Source: Bettongia penicillata ogilbyi (lineage: Eukaryota > Chordata > Mammalia > Diprotodontia > Potoroidae). From it: a DNA stretch of 64,000 nt. The position numbers and the translations under genes were made by a program. The stretch's first letter is position 1, and every line of letters starts with the position of its first letter. Below are positions 47,070-58,769 of the stretch, in pieces. The notes under the pieces are model-generated. The model saw nothing but the letters and a program-made list of their open reading frames with translations, was not told the DNA's origin and ran no database searches. The stretch covers positions 7,251,374 through 7,315,373 of the forward strand of contig JAJHZJ010000061.1 in the NCBI GenBank assembly GCA_023548195.1, written 5' to 3'.

Positions 47070-47347
47070 AAGGATATTAATAGTCAATTATCAAGGGAAA
47101 AAATGCAACCTATTGATGGCCATATTTTTTTAAAATGTCCCAAGTTGCTATTAGAAAAATGAAAATTCAAACAAATTTACCTCCCACTCATCAGAATGGC
47201 AAAGCTGATAGAAAAAGACAAATGTTGAAGGAGCTATGAGAAAATGAGCACATTCACACAACATTGTTAGAACAATGAACTTGTACAGTCACTCTGAAAA
47301 GCAATTTGGAACTATCCCTCTTCAAAACATTACTAAACTGTGCATAA
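47070..47347 (+). mobile_element. L1 ORF2 3' end (left part)
   Basis: atcagaatggcaaagctgat, gagctatgagaaaatgagca, aagcaatttggaactatccc and aaactgtgcataacc form the sense L1 ORF2 terminus. Interrupted at 47353 by an LTR. Confidence 0.85.
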
Positions 47348-47353
47348 CCTTTG
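47348..47353. repeat. TSD of solo LTR B (left)
   Basis: cctttg, repeated at 47960-47965. Confidence 0.85.
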
Positions 47354-47959
47354 TGGTGTTTAAAATTGTCCAATCAACAATAAAACAAACTGAGGCAGAG
47401 CTCTGAGTCAATGGTACTTTATTTAAAGGTCCATGGTCTCCTCTAAGGAAGTAGACCTCAAACTTCCTCATGTTCTGAGATGCCCCTGGTCCCCAGGACC
47501 TTCTTTTTATATGGTTTGATACCCAAATATAAAAAAAAGAGATATGGCAAAATACAGACTATCATTGGTTGATAGACTTTGATTTTGAGGATCAAAAATT
47601 AAGATGGGAAAGGCAAGAATCTCTGGTGACCTGTTCATGTTGAATAAGATAAAGTGGTCCAGAGGTGCAAAAATAAATTGGAGGACTTCACAAAGAATCA
47701 AGATACCCCACCTATGCTAGCCTTGGACATGGAATTTGAGCAAAACAGGATGGAGATAGCTTTGTCAATATTCTTCTGGTTGGGCAAGTAAACTTCCTAA
47801 CTGACAAGTTGTGAATGTTACACAAAATTTGAGACATTATAAAAGTTTAATATTTAAAAAAATCTCTTATCTAATTATCCATATGTAATTTATGTAAAAT
47901 GTCAAACTGATTAATACTAATTGGAATAGAGTAGGGGTCCAAATGAATCGTTTCTCCCA
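47354..47959 (-). mobile_element. solo LTR B of an endogenous retrovirus, 606 bp
   Basis: Splits an L1 ORF2 3' end precisely: 'gcataacctttg' before it and 'cctttgaaccaac' after it join into the normal L1 reading. Termini are TG...CA (minus strand TGGGAG...AACACCA) with a 6-bp TSD cctttg. On the minus strand it has a TATA box (accatataaaaagaagg, near 47505), an AATAAA signal (ctttaaataaagtacc, near 47420) about 75 bp downstream, and a U5 ending in a T-rich segment. This is a classic LTR layout. No internal retroviral genes are present. Class not determined; a 6-bp TSD is compatible with class II or other ERVs. Confidence 0.9.
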
Positions 47960-47965
47960 CCTTTG
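47960..47965. repeat. TSD of solo LTR B (right)
   Basis: cctttg, matching 47348-47353. Confidence 0.85.
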
Positions 47966-48565
47966 AACCAACAACTATACCACTACTAGGTCTATTCTCC
48001 AAAAAGAACAAATAGGAAAAGGTCTGATACATACAAAAATATTTACAGCAGCATTTTTGTAGTGGCAAAGAATTGAAAACCACGAGGGTTGCTACAAATA
48101 GGAAAATGGTTGAATACATTCATATTGTATGCAAATATAGTGGAATACTTTTGTGCTGTAATAAATGGCCAGGGTTGTAAAGAAACTTAGGAAGACTTGC
48201 ATGAACTACACAAACTTAAGAGAGCAGAACCAGAAGAACAATTTATACAATAAAAAACAATATTGTAAAAACAAACAATTTTAAGAATCTTGATCAAAGC
48301 AATAACCAGCCACAATTCCAAAGGACCAGTGATGAAGAGTGTTATCTACCTACTTGAAAAAAGGTAATGAACTAAATTTACAGAATGAGATACATATTTG
48401 AACTTGGGCAATGTGGGAATTTGTTTTGCATGAATATACATATTCATAATTGTTACAAGGGTTTCTTGTTCTTTTTCTTTTTCAGTTTAGAAAAGGAGAG
48501 GTGAGAAGAAGAGAAAATAAATGCATATTAATTAAAATTGAATTGAATTTAAAATGAAAAATTTT
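47966..48565 (+). mobile_element. L1 ORF2 end and 3'UTR (right part)
   Basis: accactactaggtctattct, acagcagcatttttgtagtg, gtggaatacttttgtgctgt, aacagaaga-like aagagagcagaaccagaaga, and an A-rich end. Continues the L1 split by LTR B. Confidence 0.85.
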
Positions 48566-48569
48566 TAAA

Positions 48570-49585
48570 AATCACTAGCCTATAAAAATAATTTGCTTAT
48601 GGTTGTATCCCCACTTTATATGAATGGTGGTTATCAGAAGTGACAAATCAAAGGCAATGATCCTTCCAATCTCAGGTGCATTCACTAGCAAGACAGCAGA
48701 ATTCTCTATTTTTATTCCAGCTTAACAAATTGTGATAGCAATGCCTGCCAGGAGGAAATCCTCCATCACCATTGCCTATCTTTCTTTCCTCTGACCATTT
48801 ATTCAATCCTCTCTCCTGGTGTCTCTTGATCACAATGCCTATTGCTTGAAGTACAAGTTGCTATTTTCTCCTCCAAGGGCCTGGCTCTCTTTTCTGAACA
48901 AAAAGAATATACCCCTTACTTAGTTTAAGATGTTCAGTGGTCCTTCTCATCTTTGTTCTTTACATTACATTCTCTCCTCCGAACATTAAATTTAGGTTAT
49001 GATTTCTTTCTGCCTGGAAAGGTTTCTTTTCTCTTAAGACTTAATTCTCTCTGATAACTTGTGTTAGGGACTTCTTATGCTTTCCATTTCCTAATCTCTA
49101 AGTCCCTTGGTCTCCACTTCACTCACTCATGCCTTGTAAAGATAGAGAGCTTAGTACTTTATCAATTCAGGTAAGTGATATAAGATCAGTTCTGTGGAGG
49201 TAATAATAAGATGAAATGATATTTTAGATCTGATATAAGAATTACAGGCTCTTGATCAGAGGAGGAGTATATTTAATAAGAACAAGGAAAAACATTTTCT
49301 TGTTGTTTGGACAGATGATTAAGAGGATTTTAAACAGAAAAAGACAAAAAATATTCACATATACCTGAAAAGCTTGAAACTAGAGGAAGAAAGAAGTAAA
49401 ATAAATGAAAAAGAATAGCAAAGTCTTATACACCATCAAACGGTTAAACATGTTAAATGGATGTGATTTTTTAAATAGCTGTTTTAAAAGATGCATTACG
49501 ATCTACCTTGCTGTTGCACCCTAAGAACCATAGTGCCCTTCCATTGGACTTGTAGCCCAAATGACCTATATAGTCATATTTCTCC
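48570..49585. other. unassigned, some L2-like text
   Basis: Weak L2/CR1-like phrases near 48960-49060 (ctgcctggaaaggtttc). No gene. Confidence 0.35.
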
Positions 49586-49589
49586 CCCA

Positions 49590-49715
49590 TTAGAATGTGA
49601 GGTCCTTGAGAACATGGACTGTCATACTTTTCTGTTTGTATTCCCAGTCCTTAGCACAATGTTTAACCCATAATAAGTGAGTAATAAATGTTTCTTAATT
49701 AATTTATTCAATAGA
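49590..49715 (+). mobile_element. L2-type 3' tail
   Basis: attagaatgtgaggtccttg, ttgtattcccagtccttagc and agtaataaatgtttcttaat are the L2 terminus. Confidence 0.75.
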
Positions 49716-49899
49716 ACAAAAATTTAGGGGAGAAAATATTCAAGAAAAAAACTAGCAACAGAATCCATGGACTCAGATGCCAGATAGAAATCCACAAGGC
49801 ATAGGTAAAAAACAGAGTGATGTAGGATGGCAATATGACTGTATAGTTATTCACTGAGGCACTGTGGGATGGGACTTGTGACTAAAATATAGCTTAGAA

Positions 49900-50170
49900 A
49901 GAGTATACTTAGTTTAAAAGGAAAAGAATAGATCATAAAGGGGGGCAGAGTAACATTATATCTTAAGAAAATAAACCTATGTGAAAATCAAGAAATCCAA
50001 GTGGGAGAAATATAATGGAGAGAATTGTGTTGAAGAGCACCAGAGGGAGTAACCTAGTAGTACTATTGTGGGAGTTTATTACATACTAACTGAAAAGGTT
50101 GTTTTACAGAGATCTGGAGGGAGGGGTACATCCTCATCTCATCACACAAATCTTCAGAGAAACTTAATAT
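49900..50170 (+). mobile_element. CR1-type LINE fossil, endonuclease region (left part)
   Basis: gggggcagagtaacattata, cttaagaaaataaacc and gtgggagtttattacatact resemble CR1 ORF2 endonuclease text. It continues after the SINE at 50171. Confidence 0.6.
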
Positions 50171-50425
50171 TCTTGTAGGCAACTAGATGGCACAGTGGAT
50201 AGAGTGCTGAATAGGATGACTCGATTTTGAAGTCTACTTCAGATATTTAATAGCTATGTGATCCTGTACAAGTTCCATTTCTTAGCCTCAGTTTCCTCAT
50301 CTGTTAAATAGTTATCATAATAGCTACATCAAAGAGTGATTGTGAGGATCAAATTGGATAGCACATGTATCAGCTTTGCAAACCATATGACTATCTATAG
50401 ATGTTAGCTAAAAGTAATGGGGAAC
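50171..50425 (+). mobile_element. tRNA-headed SINE with MIR-like tail, inside CR1
   Basis: aggcaactagatggcacagt, agagtgctgaatagg, cttagcctcagtttcctcat and gattgtgaggatcaaattgg. The 3' half is MIR-like. Confidence 0.78.
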
Positions 50426-50429
50426 CCTA

Positions 50430-50881
50430 ACTCTGTGGACATCTGCTGGAGTTCACAATCTATTAAAAAACAAAACAGTAAATTATTATGAAATAAATTT
50501 CTTTAATGATCATTTTATGATTTAAAAGGAGCATAACTGACCAGTAGAACTTCTATTCTGGATCTAATTGTCACTAATAAGGAGAAATTGGTCTCTAAAG
50601 CAGAAATAATAGCAACTTTGGGTTCAAATAGTGATTTTCTCATATAGATGGTAATAAAGGACATTAAAGGCAGGCATAGTCTGTTATGCACCCTAAATTG
50701 AGGAAAGCAGATTTCAAAGGGTGTAGGGAAAAAAATGAATTCATATAATGTTTGAAGTACCTTTAAATATTTTCTTAGCTACTGGTATTCTAAATGTAAA
50801 TTCTTTGTTCAGTGACCAAGTGGGATATACGTGGAAAGCACCTGAATAATGTCAATTCAGATATTGTTGCTAAAAATAAAT
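50430..50881 (+). mobile_element. CR1-type LINE fossil (middle part)
   Basis: ttctattctggatctaattg and tcactaataaggagaaattg match the CR1 'ctattctggatcttatcct...accaacaaggaa' endonuclease segment. Interrupted by the second HAL1-type element. Confidence 0.65.
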
Positions 50882-50889
50882 CTAGAAGG

Positions 50890-53506
50890 GCAGAGCCAAG
50901 ATGGTGGAGTAACAGCACAGACTTTCTAGAGTGTTGCCCCTAAGACCAGTCAAATATCTGTAAAAAATGACTATAAAACAAATTCTGGAGCTTCAGAATC
51001 CACAGAGTGATGGAGAGAAGCAAATCTCCAGTCCAAGACATCCTGGAAGTTTGCCAGGAAGTGTGTATTGCACCACACAGGGGGCAGGGCACAGTCCACA
51101 GTGGGCCACACCAGCACAGACAGGACCTGAGCAGGCTTTGGGGAGATTGAATCTCTCACACCTGTGGTAGTTTCCAGACTTCAGGACCCCAAAACCTGGA
51201 GGACAAATTGGAAGGTCAGTGGATAAAGCCTATAGGACCAGTGTGGAAGAGTGGAGTGGTCCGGCTCCAGCCGGTGCCAGAAGGAGAAGGGGAAGGAGGG
51301 ACCAATGGCAGCCACAGCTGTTTCTGGAGCTCAAGCCCCATAGGTTGTGATGGAATTCAGGGGCTGACAGCACACTTCCCACTCCCACTGGAAGCAGAGA
51401 TCTACCCTGACAAAGAACTCAAAAGTCAAGTAAATGACTGGAGAAATGTGCAAAAACCAAAAAAAGAATCAGAATATAGAATCTTACTTTGGTGACAAGG
51501 AATACCAAAACATGCAAACAGAAGACAACAAAGTTAAAGTTCCTCCATCCAAAGCCTCCAAGAAAAATATGAATTGGTCTTAGGCCATGGAAGAGCTCAA
51601 AAAGAATTTTGAAAATAAAGTAAGAGAAGTAGAGCAAAAATTGGGAAGAGAAATGAGAGCGATGCAAGAAAATTATGAAAAATGAATCAACTGCTTGCTA
51701 AAGGAGATCCCCAAAAATGCTGAAGAAAATAATACTGTAAAAAATAGACTAATCAAAGTGACAAAAGAGATCCAAAAAACCAATGAAGAGAAGAATGCCC
51801 TAAAAAGCAAAATTGGCCAGATGGAAAAGGAGGTCCAAAAGCTCACTGAAGAAAATAATCCCTTAAAGATCAGAATGGAACAGATGGAAGCTAAAAACTT
51901 TATGAAAAATTAAGAAACTGTAAGACAAAACCAAAGAAATGAAAAAAATAGCATACAATGTGAAATATCTCATTGGAAAAACAGCTGACCTAGAAAACAG
52001 ATTCAGGAGAGACAATTTAAAAATTATGGGACTACCTGAAAGCCTTGATCAAAAAAAGAGCCTAGACATTATCTTTCATGAAATTATCAAGGGAAATTGC
52101 CCTGATATTCTAGAACCAGAGGGTAAAATAAATGTTGAAAGAATCCACTGATCACCTACTGAAAGAGATCCCAAAAGGAAAACTCCTAGGAATATTGTAG
52201 CCAAATTCCAGAGCTTCCAGGTCAAAGAGAAAATATTATAAGCAGCCAGAAAGAAACAATTCAAGTATTGTGGAAATAAAATCAGGCTAACACAGGATCC
52301 AGCAGCTTCTACACTAAGGGATCACAGGGCTTGGAATATGATATTCCAGAAGTCAAAGGAACTAGGATTAAAACTAACAATCACCTACTCAGCAAATCTG
52401 AGTATAATACTTCAGGGGAAAAATGGTCATTCAATGAAATAGAGAAGTTTCAAGCATTCTTGTTGAAATGACCAGAGTTGAATAGAAAATTTGACTTTCA
52501 AACATAAGAATCAAGAGAAGCATGTAAAAGTAATCAGGAAAAAGAAATCATAAGGGACTGACTAAAGGTGAAATGTTTACATTCCTATATGAAAAAATAA
52601 TATTTGTAACTCTTGAGACTTTTCTCAGTACTAGGATAGTTGGAGGATTATTTACATATAGACAAAGGGCACAGGGTGAGTTGAATAGGAAGGGATGATG
52701 TCTAAAAAAATAAAATTGAAGGATGAGAAAAGAATGTATTGGGAGGAGAAAGGGAAAAATAGAATGGGACAAATTATCTCTCACATAAAAGAGGCAAGAA
52801 AAAGCTTTTTCAATGGAAGGAGTGGTGTTGAGAGGGAAAAAGTTAATCTTATTCTCATCACATTTGGCTGAGGGAATAACATGCATACTCATTTTGCTAT
52901 GAAAATCTAGCTTACACTACTGGAAAGTAGGGGAGAAGGGGATAAGTGGGGCAGGGAGGATGATAAGAATGGAGGGCAAATGGGAGGAGGGCATAATTAT
53001 AAGTAAATACTTTTGAGGATGGATAGGGTCAAAGGAGAGAATAGAATAAATGAGAGGCAGGATGGAGGGAAATATAGTCTTTCACAACATGACTTTTAAG
53101 GAAGTCTTTGGCATAACTATACATGTATAACATATATTGAATTGCTTACCTTCTCAGTGGCGATGGGTGGGGAGGGAGGAAGAGAGAGAACTCAAAGTTT
53201 TTAAAATGAATGTTAAAAACTGTGTTTACATGCAACCGGGAAATGAGATATACATTCAATGGGATATAGAAATCTATCTTGCCCTCCAAGAAAATAGAGG
53301 TGATGGGGATAACAGAAGGGAGGGGTATGATAGAAGTGAGGAAAGATTGCGGGGAAGGGATAGTCAGAATGCTTGCTTTCTTGGGGTGGGCAGAGGGGAG
53401 AGATGGGAAGGAAATTTGGAACTCAAAATCTTGTGGAAATGAATGTTGAAAACTAAAAATAAATAAATAAATTAGAATTTAAAAAATTAAAATAAATAAA
53501 ACTAAA
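50890..53506 (+). mobile_element. second HAL1-type element, decayed
   Basis: About 2.6 kb on the plus strand, homologous end to end to the minus-strand element at 12.1-15.2 kb. It starts GGCAGAGCCAAGATGGTGGAG (same 5' end with CpGs turned into TG/CA), followed by a shorter, CpG-poor 5'UTR to 51445. Next come an ORF1 relic (51446-52507), a purine-rich 3'UTR, and an A-rich end with aaataaataaataaatt. No ORF2 is present. The short repeat ctagaagg at 50882-50889 and 53507-53514, with A-rich text before it on both sides, is the probable remains of a TSD. It sits within a CR1 fossil that continues on the right. Confidence 0.82.
51446..52507 (+). pseudogene. L1-like ORF1 relic of the second HAL1 element
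   Basis: The frame opens at the ATG at 51446 (MCKNQKKNQN) and is broken several times. There is an in-frame TAG where an alanine-rich linker begins (tcttaggcc, near 51573), a TGA near 51683, and a TAA at 51911 with a frame change before 51939. A TGA at 52149-52151 sits where the 12-15 kb copy has CGA, the signature of CpG deamination. Preserved segments: coiled coil (KNALKSKIGQMEKEVQKLTE, near 51800), RRM-like segment with DLENRFRRDNLKIMGLPE (near 52000), and a C-terminal trace up to gactttcaaacataa. It cannot make a protein. Confidence 0.88.
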
Positions 53507-54130
53507 CTAGAAGGCAAAGTAAAGTTGGTGTTAAATGGAAGAATGGCTCCTGGATTCTCCTTAAAAATGCAAATGTAGGTGTATTTCTACAGGGCCCAAT
53601 AGATCCCATATCTTACAAAGGAAGTAGATACAAGAAAAAATGGGAAAGTCTTCAAATATGGAATTCTGAAAACTCAAGCAGGAATGATTCTTATGAAGAA
53701 ATAAGCAAGATGTCTAAAGAATGCTATGGATGAACAGGGATATGACAAACTACATTTTCAAAAGGCACATAGAAGATAGAAACAAGAACAAGTAACTAAA
53801 AATCAATTTAAAAAAAGAGCAGGTTTGTCACCCAAGAACTGAATTGTGGCAATCTTAGTCCCAGAGGGCAATTTATAAAACACACTACTATGAGTAGAGG
53901 TGTTAGGGACTATGGGAGCTGAATATTGCATGTGCTATTAAATATTGCATTATTTTCATAGGTTTTGCATAAGTATCTTTATTAAATAATAGATTATTAA
54001 ATGGTGACAGAGGATATGAACAAATAACTTCAGTGTAAAAAAAATCACAAGATATCTACAAATCTGAAAAAATATCTGTATTAGCAGTATCAAAGCTCAA
54101 AATGAGCTGAGGCTAATAAATGGAATGGTG
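53507..54130 (+). mobile_element. CR1-type LINE fossil (right part), tentative
   Basis: gttaaatggaagaatggctc, aggcacatagaagatagaaa and actgaattgtggc resemble the CR1 ORF2 linker between endonuclease and RT. It probably continues the copy at 50430-50881 across the HAL1 insertion. The boundary is unclear. Confidence 0.45.
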
Positions 54131-54139
54131 GGAAATGTT

Positions 54140-54945
54140 TTCACACCAGGAGTCATCCATAGAAATGATCTGGAGGAATATATGTATGTATTCTTACATG
54201 TACATGTGTACATGTACACACATACACATAACCAAATGAGCTGAGCTTAAGGGAAGGAGAGGATCATCAGAATTGCCCGTTCTCTTTGCAGAAAGTCAAC
54301 AAGAAGAGGAGCAGACTGAGAAATCAACAGAACATTTTATGCTACAAGCTGTGTTTTAAGGCAGATGCCATGCATAGCTAGTACTTGGAATATAAAGTTC
54401 CTATTGACAGAGGTGGAAGGGGGATAATGTGATACATTCTAGGGGTAAGAGAGAATTGTTACCACTACGGGTGGGACTTCCATGGGACTCTACCTAACTG
54501 AGTCTTAGTAGCAAAAACTTCAAACTCGAGAGAAAGCATGGCAGATCATGGGCAAGAAAGGTCATAACCAGAGGTCTGGGTATGATGGGATGGACTGGGA
54601 CCACAAATCCAGGCAGACATTTGGAACAGGCAAAGTCTGGATGTCAGAACACAAAGAGAACAAGGACTTAAGTTTTTGAAGAAGTCTATAGTTAGAAATC
54701 CTATCAATGGGGAGAAAAGAAGAGGAAATGCAAGAACCATTCAACAGAGATCCCAACACTAAGGTTTCTTTCCTTGAAATGGTGGATTAAGAATCAAAAG
54801 AAGTCTAGAAGGTAGACATTTGACAGAGTCCAAGGCAGGTGGTCATCACCAAGGATGTCACCATTAGGAGATGTGGTCAAGGGTACAGAAATCAATCCTT
54901 TTAGGTACCCAAGGTATTAAAGTCAGTGCAGAAAGAACAGCAAAG
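54140..54945. other. unassigned sequence
   Basis: No gene or named repeat recognised. A short TACATG-rich stretch lies at 54180-54235. Confidence 0.4.
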
Positions 54946-54949
54946 TTGG

Positions 54950-55350
54950 CACATGGATAGATTGTTGGACCTGGAGTCAGGAATTCAAGTTCTTACCTAG
55001 GCACTTATTGTATGACCCTGAACAAGTCACTTGACTTCAATTTGCCTCAGTTTTCTCATCTGTAAAATTAAGCTAACAATAGCAGGCAATTAGGTGGCAC
55101 AGTAGATAGAGCACTGGGCTTGGAGTCAGTAAGACCTGAGTTCAGATCCAGCTAAGACACCAGCTATGTGACCTTGGGCAAGTCACTTAATTTCCATTTG
55201 CTTCAGTTTTTTCAACTGTAAAATGAAAATAATAATAGCACTTACCATCCAGAGTTGTTGTGAGGACCAAATGAGACATCTGTAAAATGCTTAGCACAAT
55301 ACCTAGAATTTAGTTGATACTTAAATGTTAACTCTTATGATTATTAGCAA
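54950..55350 (+). mobile_element. two tandem tRNA-headed SINEs
   Basis: The first (54950-55080) has ggacctggagtcaggaattc, cctgaacaagtcacttgact and ttgcctcagttttctcatct. The second (55083-55350) starts gcaggcaattaggtggcaca, has gggcaagtcacttaatttcc, and ends in a MIR-like tail (gttgttgtgaggaccaaatg, gcttagcacaatacctagaa). Confidence 0.85.
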
Positions 55351-55359
55351 AGCTCACTT

Positions 55360-55690
55360 GCCCCAGGTTCATTGCCTCTATCTCATCTAATTCACTATTT
55401 CTAGCCAGTCCCAGATCATATTTCACATCTTATCCAGCCATCTAACCATCTACTAGGAAATCAGACTTGAGCATTATGCCATCTTTTCTGCCATCACCCG
55501 TGCCCCTCTTCCACACTTCTTACTCCTGTGAATTCTAATTAATTCAGTACTACCATTGCTACTGGAAAAGCTGAGACAATCTACTGTCCTATGGCTCTAC
55601 TTCCCATCCCTACATCTCTAGCATCCATGTCTAGTGACTGGCTCTAATGCAGGGCCTGATACACAAAAGCTGATTTTAAAATGTGTTTTC
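55360..55690 (+). mobile_element. unnamed dispersed repeat, possibly L2-related
   Basis: The segment aattcagtactaccattgct plus actggaaaag and ctatggctctact recurs at 11585-11640. The end (gcagggcctgatacacaaaa) looks like an eroded L2/MIR tail. Confidence 0.45.
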
Positions 55691-55694
55691 ATTT

Positions 55695-56710
55695 CATTTC
55701 TGGAAATCTGAGTGTATAAGGATGGCAGGAAGAGAGAAAGTGTTGGGTTGAACAATGAAAGACAAATAAATTGCATTAATTGAGATGATTAGAAGGATGC
55801 AGGGGCATGGAGTCATTGCCAGATGAATGGCTATAAATTTCTAAATAGCTGTTTTTTCCATATGAACTCATTTGCCTGAAAGATAAACAGTTAAGTTTAC
55901 AACACTGATATTCTCTTTAACTTTGATTCAAAAGCTGCAGTTTCAAAAGCATTTTATATCTCAGCTCAGGTAGGCTAGAAATCCAAAGCAATCTCCAGTT
56001 GCCAGCATTTGTGTGTGTCAGATCCCATCTTATTAAGGAGAACACTTAGGCTGATAGTTGACATGGCAACTGGAAACGAAAATCAAATTCAAGGATTAGG
56101 GAGGCTGGATATTGATGACTTCCCAGGGGGTTTAGGGAGGGGGCTGAACTCTGCTCTGGACCAAGACAACTGTGCTGGTCTGAGAATTCCTTTGAGCTTG
56201 AGTCACCTTAGGCATAATAAGCAAGATAGATTCACAGGGAGAAGTCATTTCAGTGATTGACATGGATAACCACATTGACATGACTTTTCTTGCTTCAAGA
56301 TCACTTACTTTCCTTCATTACTTTCATCATACTGAGTTCTAAAGGCTATCAGTGTTTTAAAAGAAGACAATTTCTGTATGTCGATCTTTGCCTCTCACTG
56401 ATATTATTGCAACAATAAGGAAACAGGGGGAAAGTACACTGTATCAAATACTTTCACCGGATCACCTGATAAGCCCTGGACCACTTGAAAGAAAGCAGTG
56501 AACATACTTTGACTATTCAAGAAACATGTTTTAGTGGGAAAAGAGAAAACAAAACCAAAAAAAAAAGGAAACTAAAAGCAGGAGCTGGGAGGTGGCGAAG
56601 GGGGTGAGAAGATATTTGAAAACAGAGTGGACAAAGAAGTCTAGAGTCAGGAACAGACTTGTGAGAGGAGGGGAAGCAGTGAACACGACTGGCCTAGACA
56701 CTTTCTTTGA
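55695..56710. other. unassigned sequence
   Basis: No gene found. The 83-codon frame at 56009-56260 has no recognised motif or repeat. Confidence 0.4.
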
Positions 56711-56714
56711 AAAG

Positions 56715-56985
56715 GAGGAACTAATCAATCAGGAAAAGGGGCCATAGTGGTTGAGGGATCTTCCAGAGTGAGAAGACTGTTGGAGATTGATGAAGAAATG
56801 TCTGGAGAGTCAGAAGCAAAGCCTGGAGAAAAGTGTGAATATGAATGGTATGAGCACTTCCTTAAAATTGAGGTTCTGGGAGAAACTGACCAATCAGAGG
56901 AAGGGCTTAGGGTTTTAGGGGTGGAGGGATCTTCCAGGGTGAGAAGGCTGTTGGAAAATTCTGGAGAAAGAAGTTAAAGAAACAC
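56715..56985 (+). repeat. tandem duplication, about 172-bp period
   Basis: gaggaactaatcaatcagg...gagggatcttccagagtgag (56715-56790) recurs as gagaaactgaccaatcagag...gagggatcttccagggtgag (56880-56955). Both carry an ATC/CCAATCA box. A TATA-like gtataaaag lies downstream near 57025. The 76-codon frame across it shows VEGSSRVRRLLE twice because of the duplication. Confidence 0.8.
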
Positions 56986-57454
56986 ATGGTCTCTATACAA
57001 GCAAAACACATTTATCTTAAGGAATGTATAAAAGTAACTTAAGGATTTCCCAGAATGCTAATCAAAAACCTGAACATGATAATCAAGAAAACTTCTTAGA
57101 ACTTCTGAATACACACACAAAGACAAATTTAACTCTCTTGAACGATGGCAAAAGGATATCATTTAAACTTTATTTGGCAATAACCTTACTGTATAGCACA
57201 TATGCATATGTATATTTCATTTATTTAGTTATCTTTTTGATCAAATGTTCCCTTTTTTTTTCTGAACATTAGGTCATATTCCTTAAGAATAAAGATTTGT
57301 TTTGTGTTCTACTGCTTTCCCCATCCTACAGCACTTGCCCTATGGGCACAAAGTAGTTACCAATGAGCATGACGATGATGGTGACCACTGCCAACTTAAT
57401 TTACTCATTTAACATTGACTTTGCATGATTTAGCAGTTTATTAGAACAAATTCA

Positions 57455-57660
57455 ATTTAATACAGAATGATCTTATTGAGCAACTACTATATGCTACGCA
57501 CCACAATGGACAATGGGGATAAAAAGATAAAAAATGAAAACAGTTCTTGCCCTCAAGACAGAATAGTAAACACATGCTTTATAGAACAAAATGCAGTAAA
57601 AAGTGTTCAAGGAACACAAATAAAAGAAACAAACTCAAATGGAGATTAAGCAATGAAATC
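57455..57660 (-). mobile_element. L2-type 3' end, antisense
   Basis: gagcaactactatatgctac, aatggggataaaaagataaa and ttgccctcaagacagaatag correspond to the start of antisense L2 ends. Confidence 0.65.
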
Positions 57661-57669
57661 CTAAATGAG

Positions 57670-58760
57670 TAGGTGAGAGAATACATCCTAGAAACAATTT
57701 AAAATATATAAAGGAAAAAGACAATGATGAAGCAATAAACCAAACTTTCTTGGATGCTACTCATACAATTTTCAAAGGAAAAAAAACCATATTCCTAAAA
57801 ACCTGCATTTTTAAAATAAAATAGCACAGGATTAATGAACTAAATATGCATGATTAAAAATTAGAAAGCCAACAAATAAACAAGGACAAAAAGGAGGTAA
57901 TGAAATATAAAGGAGAAGTTAATTGGAAAACAAAAAGACTATAAAAATGTTTTACAAAATGAAAAATTGATGCTTTGAAAAAACTAACAAAACTGATAAA
58001 TCTTTAGCCAGTCTGATTTTTTTTAATGGACAGAAAATCAAATTGATAAGATAATATATACACAAGGTAAAATTATCAGAAACTACTACATATGCACAAT
58101 TATATACCAATAAAAATGAGCACAAAGAAATAGAATAACTTCAAAAATATAAAAACTCAAACTAATAGAAGTCCAAGAGATATTTTAAATAAATCTCAGA
58201 ATTTCAGTGTCAAAAAAGGAAATAGAAATGTTATAAAAGAACTACCAAATGGAAAAAATGAAAAAAAATCTGGTCTTGATGAATTTATAGAATTCTGTCA
58301 AGCTTTTAAAGAACCATTAGTAGTACCAATACTACATAACTAAAACTTAAAACTAAGATGGCTCTTTACCAGATCCCTTTTATGAGATAAATATAGTTTT
58401 AGTACTTAAAACCATAAGATAAAGCAAAGAGAGAGAGCCACAGACTAATATCATTAATGAATATTGATTCAGAAATTTTAAATAATATCATGCTACATTA
58501 CCATGACTAATGCAAGAAAGCCTTCATTATGACCCACGTGGAGTTAGCAAGGCAAGGATGGTTTAATATTAAGAAAGCAAATAAGCAATATAATTGATCA
58601 CATTAAAACAATAACTTTTAAAATTACATTAAAATATCAATAGTACAGATCTCTTTGACAAATGCTATAAAGAATAGGTCTCAAGGCACTTTTGATAACA
58701 TAATAAAAATATCTATTCAAAATCAAAAGCAAGCATCCTATGCAGTGGGGATGCACTAGA
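57670..58760 (+). mobile_element. degraded L1 ORF2 segment
   Basis: Sense L1 text in order: gccaacaaataaacaagga, aaactaacaaaactgataaa, catatgcacaattatatacc, tctggtcttgatgaattta (the P-G-P-D-G-F site of RT), ttctgtcaagcttttaaaga, aaagagagagagccacagac and aggcaaggatggtttaatat. Many stops and indels. Confidence 0.8.
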
Positions 58761-58769
58761 AGATCTCAC

